A stretch of 8,178 nt of DNA, from contig JAWWAC010000090.1 of assembly GCA_033721915.1 (NCBI GenBank), forward strand, positions 1 to 8,178, read 5' to 3'. The notes beneath the pieces are model-generated. The model saw nothing but the letters and a program-made list of their open reading frames with translations, did not search any database and was not told the origin of the DNA. This DNA is from REBR01 sp033721915. Its GTDB lineage: Bacteria; Pseudomonadota; Gammaproteobacteria; Pseudomonadales; Oleiphilaceae. The translations under genes were made by a program, and so were the position numbers. This document shows positions 6,552 through 8,178 of the stretch, in pieces. Position 1 is the stretch's first letter, and each line of letters begins with the position of its first letter.

Positions 6552-6650
6552 ATGATGGCGACACCCTTCCTTCCTGACTGCACGTCCGAGTCATTAATCC
6601 ACCAATCGCTCTACCGGATCCTCCGGCTGGGCCACCAAGAGTGTGAGTGA
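6552..6650 (+). CDS. Possible 32-residue leader ORF upstream of sdhC
   Basis: Two adjacent ATG codons (6552 and 6555) open a 32-codon frame (begins MMATPFLPDC, ends GHQECE) that stops with TGA at 6648-6650. That stop is three bases before the GTG start of sdhC. A GGGGG run (6540-6544) lies seven bases upstream of the first ATG and could serve as ribosome-binding site. The whole frame falls within the predicted sdh transcript. Since sdhC has a weak Shine-Dalgarno sequence of its own, translation of this frame could couple to sdhC. I recognise no family. The same frame is open for a further 207 bases upstream, through the promoter, so its openness may be chance. Confidence 0.25.
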   Translation: MMATPFLPDCTSESLIHQSLYRILRLGHQECE

Positions 6651-6653
6651 ACT

Positions 6654-7028
6654 GTGAATAGCCAAAGACCAGTTAACCTTGATCTCAGCAAGTTCCACTT
6701 TCCCTTGCCTGCGATCACTTCCATATTGCACCGGATCAGCGGAATCATCGTATTCGTCGGTATGGCAATCCTGCTGTACCTGCTGGGCCGTTCCCTCTCC
6801 GGTGAAGCGGGGTTTGCAGCCGTTGCCGGCCTCATGGATAACCCTCTGGTGAAACTGATTCTCTGGGGCACCCTGTCCGGACTGGCCTATCACCTGATTG
6901 CCGGCGTAAAACACCTGATCGCGGATTTCGGCGTCGGTGAAGAGCTGGAGTCGGCCCGTCTGGCGGCCAAGGCCACCGTGGTGTTGTCCGTGATTGCGAT
7001 TGTGCTGCTGGGAGTATGGATATGGTGA
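6654..7028 (+). CDS. sdhC: Succinate dehydrogenase cytochrome b556 subunit SdhC
   Basis: SdhC is a membrane anchor of complex II; with SdhD it binds haem b and ubiquinone in the inner membrane and passes electrons from SdhAB. The 124-residue product lines up with the E. coli protein: QRPVNLDL near the N terminus, the quinone-site block SILHRISG (Ser23 and Arg27, E. coli Ser27 and Arg31), and the haem ligand His80 in GLAYH (E. coli His84). Three hydrophobic spans lie at about 27-48, 64-86 and 103-124. The start is GTG at 6654: the frame is closed by TGA at 6648 and no ATG fits. Upstream only a weak GAGTGA-like ribosome-binding site is seen. The gene overlaps sdhD and is the first gene of the sdh operon. 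Confidence 0.96.
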   Translation: MNSQRPVNLDLSKFHFPLPAITSILHRISGIIVFVGMAILLYLLGRSLSGEAGFAAVAGLMDNPLVKLILWGTLSGLAYHLIAGVKHLIADFGVGEELESARLAAKATVVLSVIAIVLLGVWIW

Positions 7029-7369
7029 AGAGTGTAACGAATTTCGGTCGCAGTGGTGTTTCTGACTGGATATTGCAGCGGGTTTCCGCCGTTATCCTGG
7101 CACTGTATACCTTGTTTCTGGTGGGCTATGTACTGGCCGTGCCAGAAATGGGTTACGCCCAGTGGGCCGGGCTCTTTGAGCAGACATGGATGCGCATCTT
7201 CAGCCTGCTGGCGCTGCTGTCGCTGATTGTGCACGCCTGGGTCGGTGTCTGGACCGTGATCACCGATTATCTCCACGGTACCGCAATCCGTTTTCTGGCA
7301 CAGCTCATCACTGTGCTGATTCTGTTCGTATACCTGATCTGGGGTATTCAGATTTTCTGGGGGCTGTAA
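7022..7369 (+). CDS. sdhD: Succinate dehydrogenase membrane anchor subunit SdhD
   Basis: SdhD is the second membrane anchor of complex II and shares the haem b and ubiquinone site with SdhC. The 115-residue product has the same length as the E. coli protein and the key residues fall at the same numbers: Arg20, haem ligand His71 in LIVHAWVG, and Asp82-Tyr83 in VITDYL at the quinone site. Three hydrophobic spans lie at about 16-40, 57-79 and 91-113. The ATG at 7022 is chosen over the in-frame ATG at 7016. It gives MVKSVTNFGRSG, matching MVSNASALGRNG, and has GGAG (7011-7014) seven bases upstream, whereas that site is only one base from 7016. The start overlaps the end of sdhC by seven bases, which suggests translational coupling. 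Confidence 0.96.
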   Translation: MVKSVTNFGRSGVSDWILQRVSAVILALYTLFLVGYVLAVPEMGYAQWAGLFEQTWMRIFSLLALLSLIVHAWVGVWTVITDYLHGTAIRFLAQLITVLILFVYLIWGIQIFWGL

Positions 7370-7372
7370 TCC

Positions 7373-8178
7373 ATGGCAAATATCAAGACGATTGAATTTG
7401 ATGCGCTGGTTATCGGTGGCGGCGGTTCCGGCCTGAGGGCGGCACAGCAGCTGACGGAATCCGGTGTCAAGACCGCCTGTGTCACCAAGGTGTTTCCCAC
7501 CCGTTCCCACACCGTTTCCGCCCAGGGTGGCATCACCTGCGCCATCGCCAGTGACGATCCCAACGACGACTGGCGCTGGCACATGTATGACACGGTCAAG
7601 GGTTCCGACTACATCGGCGACCAGGAGGCCATCGAGTACATGTGCTCCGTGGGTCCCAAGGCCGTGTTCGAGCTGGAGCATATGGGTCTGCCGTTCTCAC
7701 GCACCGAAAAGGGCCGTATTTACCAGCGCCCCTTCGGCGGTCAGTCCAAGGATTACGGCAAGGGCGGCCAGGCGGCCCGTACCTGTGCCGCCGCGGACCG
7801 TACCGGTCACGCACTGCTGCACACTCTCTACCAGGCCAACCTGCGCAGTGGCACCACCTTCCTTAATGAATGGTACGCCGTGGATCTGGTGAAAAACGCC
7901 AAGGATCAGGTGGTGGGCGTGGTGGCCCTGGAAATCGAGACCGGCGAAGTGGCCTATCTCAAGTCCAAGGCCACGGTGCTGGCCACCGGCGGTGCCGGAC
8001 GCATCTACGCCTCCACCACCAATGCCCTGATCAACACCGGCGACGGCCTGGGCATGTCACTGCGTGCCGGCTTCTCCGCCCAGGACATGGAAATGTGGCA
8101 GTTCCACCCCACCGGTATCTACGGTGCCGGCACGCTGGTGACCGAGGGTTGCCGGGGTGAGGGCGGTTATCTGATCAA
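7373..8178 (+). CDS. sdhA: Succinate dehydrogenase flavoprotein subunit SdhA, 5' part (cut by window end)
   Basis: SdhA oxidises succinate to fumarate with covalently bound FAD and hands the electrons to the iron-sulfur subunit SdhB on the cytoplasmic face of the membrane. The visible 268 residues are a little under half of a family protein of about 590. The FAD-binding motif is VIGGGGSGLRAA (13-24). The histidine that carries the flavin is His46 in TRSHTVSAQGG (E. coli His45). The substrate-site block QFHPTG contains His245 (E. coli His242), followed by LVTEGCRGEGG. The ATG at 7373 lies three bases after the sdhD stop, with GGGGG (7359-7363) nine bases upstream. The frame runs off the right edge; the remaining catalytic residues and sdhB should follow outside the window. 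Confidence 0.97.
   Translation, partial: MANIKTIEFDALVIGGGGSGLRAAQQLTESGVKTACVTKVFPTRSHTVSAQGGITCAIASDDPNDDWRWHMYDTVKGSDYIGDQEAIEYMCSVGPKAVFELEHMGLPFSRTEKGRIYQRPFGGQSKDYGKGGQAARTCAAADRTGHALLHTLYQANLRSGTTFLNEWYAVDLVKNAKDQVVGVVALEIETGEVAYLKSKATVLATGGAGRIYASTTNALINTGDGLGMSLRAGFSAQDMEMWQFHPTGIYGAGTLVTEGCRGEGGYLI

Larger units (their letters stand above)
6197..6653. promoter_or_regulatory. Divergent regulatory region between gltA and sdhC
   Basis: These 457 bases separate the divergent starts of gltA and sdhC and hold no conserved protein gene. The part nearest gltA carries its ribosome-binding site and a candidate promoter. The middle (about 6313-6480) shows nothing that I can assign firmly. The sdh side is more AT-rich around 6495-6526 and holds the best promoter in the region, followed by a leader of about 120 bases with small hairpins and a possible short ORF. 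In E. coli this same intergenic region binds ArcA and other global regulators, so joint control of gltA and sdh is plausible here. Confidence 0.75.

Noticed and set aside
6585..6630. A tRNA-like D-arm string on the - strand (GGTAGAGCG)
   Set aside because: The following bases do not form an anticodon stem, no T-arm or acceptor stem can be paired, and the segment lies in the sdh leader.
6345..6650. A full 101-codon frame upstream of sdhC read as a gene
   Set aside because: The sdh promoter with its perfect TATAAT lies inside it, its first part has no ribosome-binding site or family resemblance, and it shares the gltA-sdhC control region. Only the last 32 codons, which lie within the predicted transcript, are kept as a weak leader ORF candidate.
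6890..7681. A 263-codon frame on the - strand across sdhC, sdhD and sdhA
   Set aside because: It runs antisense through three well-supported genes and shows no family motif.
7464..7892. A 142-codon frame on the + strand in the sdhA region
   Set aside because: It is an out-of-frame shadow of sdhA; the true frame starts at 7373 and runs to the window end.
1..8178. Search for a novel accessory system, mobile element, CRISPR array or phage genes
   Set aside because: All long coding regions are conserved housekeeping genes in an expected order, with no direct-repeat arrays, transposase motifs or abrupt change in composition.

Overview
The window is a stretch of conserved housekeeping chromosome from a GC-rich gammaproteobacterium. 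It carries, in order, fadA (3' part), topA, a beta-hydroxyacid dehydrogenase gene, gltA and sdhCDA (sdhA cut by the right edge). The proteins align from memory, almost residue for residue, with Escherichia coli FadA, TopA, GltA, SdhC, SdhD and SdhA. A fadA-topA neighbourhood and divergent gltA/sdhCDAB are common in Pseudomonas-like and marine oil-degrading gammaproteobacteria. A Pseudomonadales/Oceanospirillales-type host (for example Alcanivorax- or Marinobacter-like) is therefore plausible, but genus cannot be fixed from this sequence alone.

Left region (1-3646, + strand): the C-terminal two thirds of 3-ketoacyl-CoA thiolase FadA ends at a strong intrinsic terminator (768-795). A good sigma70-type promoter (817-845) then drives topA, a 910-residue DNA topoisomerase I with three C-terminal four-cysteine zinc modules and a Lys/Ala/Arg-rich tail. 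Middle region (3647-4921): a 262-base gap rich in inverted repeats separates topA from a convergent gene on the - strand for a 294-residue NAD(P)-dependent beta-hydroxyacid dehydrogenase of unknown substrate.

Right region (4922-8178): gltA (- strand, hexameric-type citrate synthase) ends at a strong terminator that insulates it from the dehydrogenase gene. It is divergent from sdhC-sdhD-sdhA (+ strand), the membrane anchors and flavoprotein of succinate dehydrogenase (complex II). The 457 bases between gltA and sdhC hold a near-consensus sdh promoter, a weaker gltA promoter and a roughly 120-base sdh leader.

Together FadA produces acetyl-CoA from fatty acids, GltA brings it into the TCA cycle, and Sdh couples the cycle to the quinone pool; TopA relaxes negative supercoils. 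I saw no mobile element, CRISPR array, tRNA, rRNA or defence/biosynthetic island, and no clear novel system. The most interesting item is a possible 32-codon leader ORF in the predicted sdh transcript, whose stop lies three bases before the GTG start of sdhC. A few unusual protein details and regulatory-site candidates are also listed.
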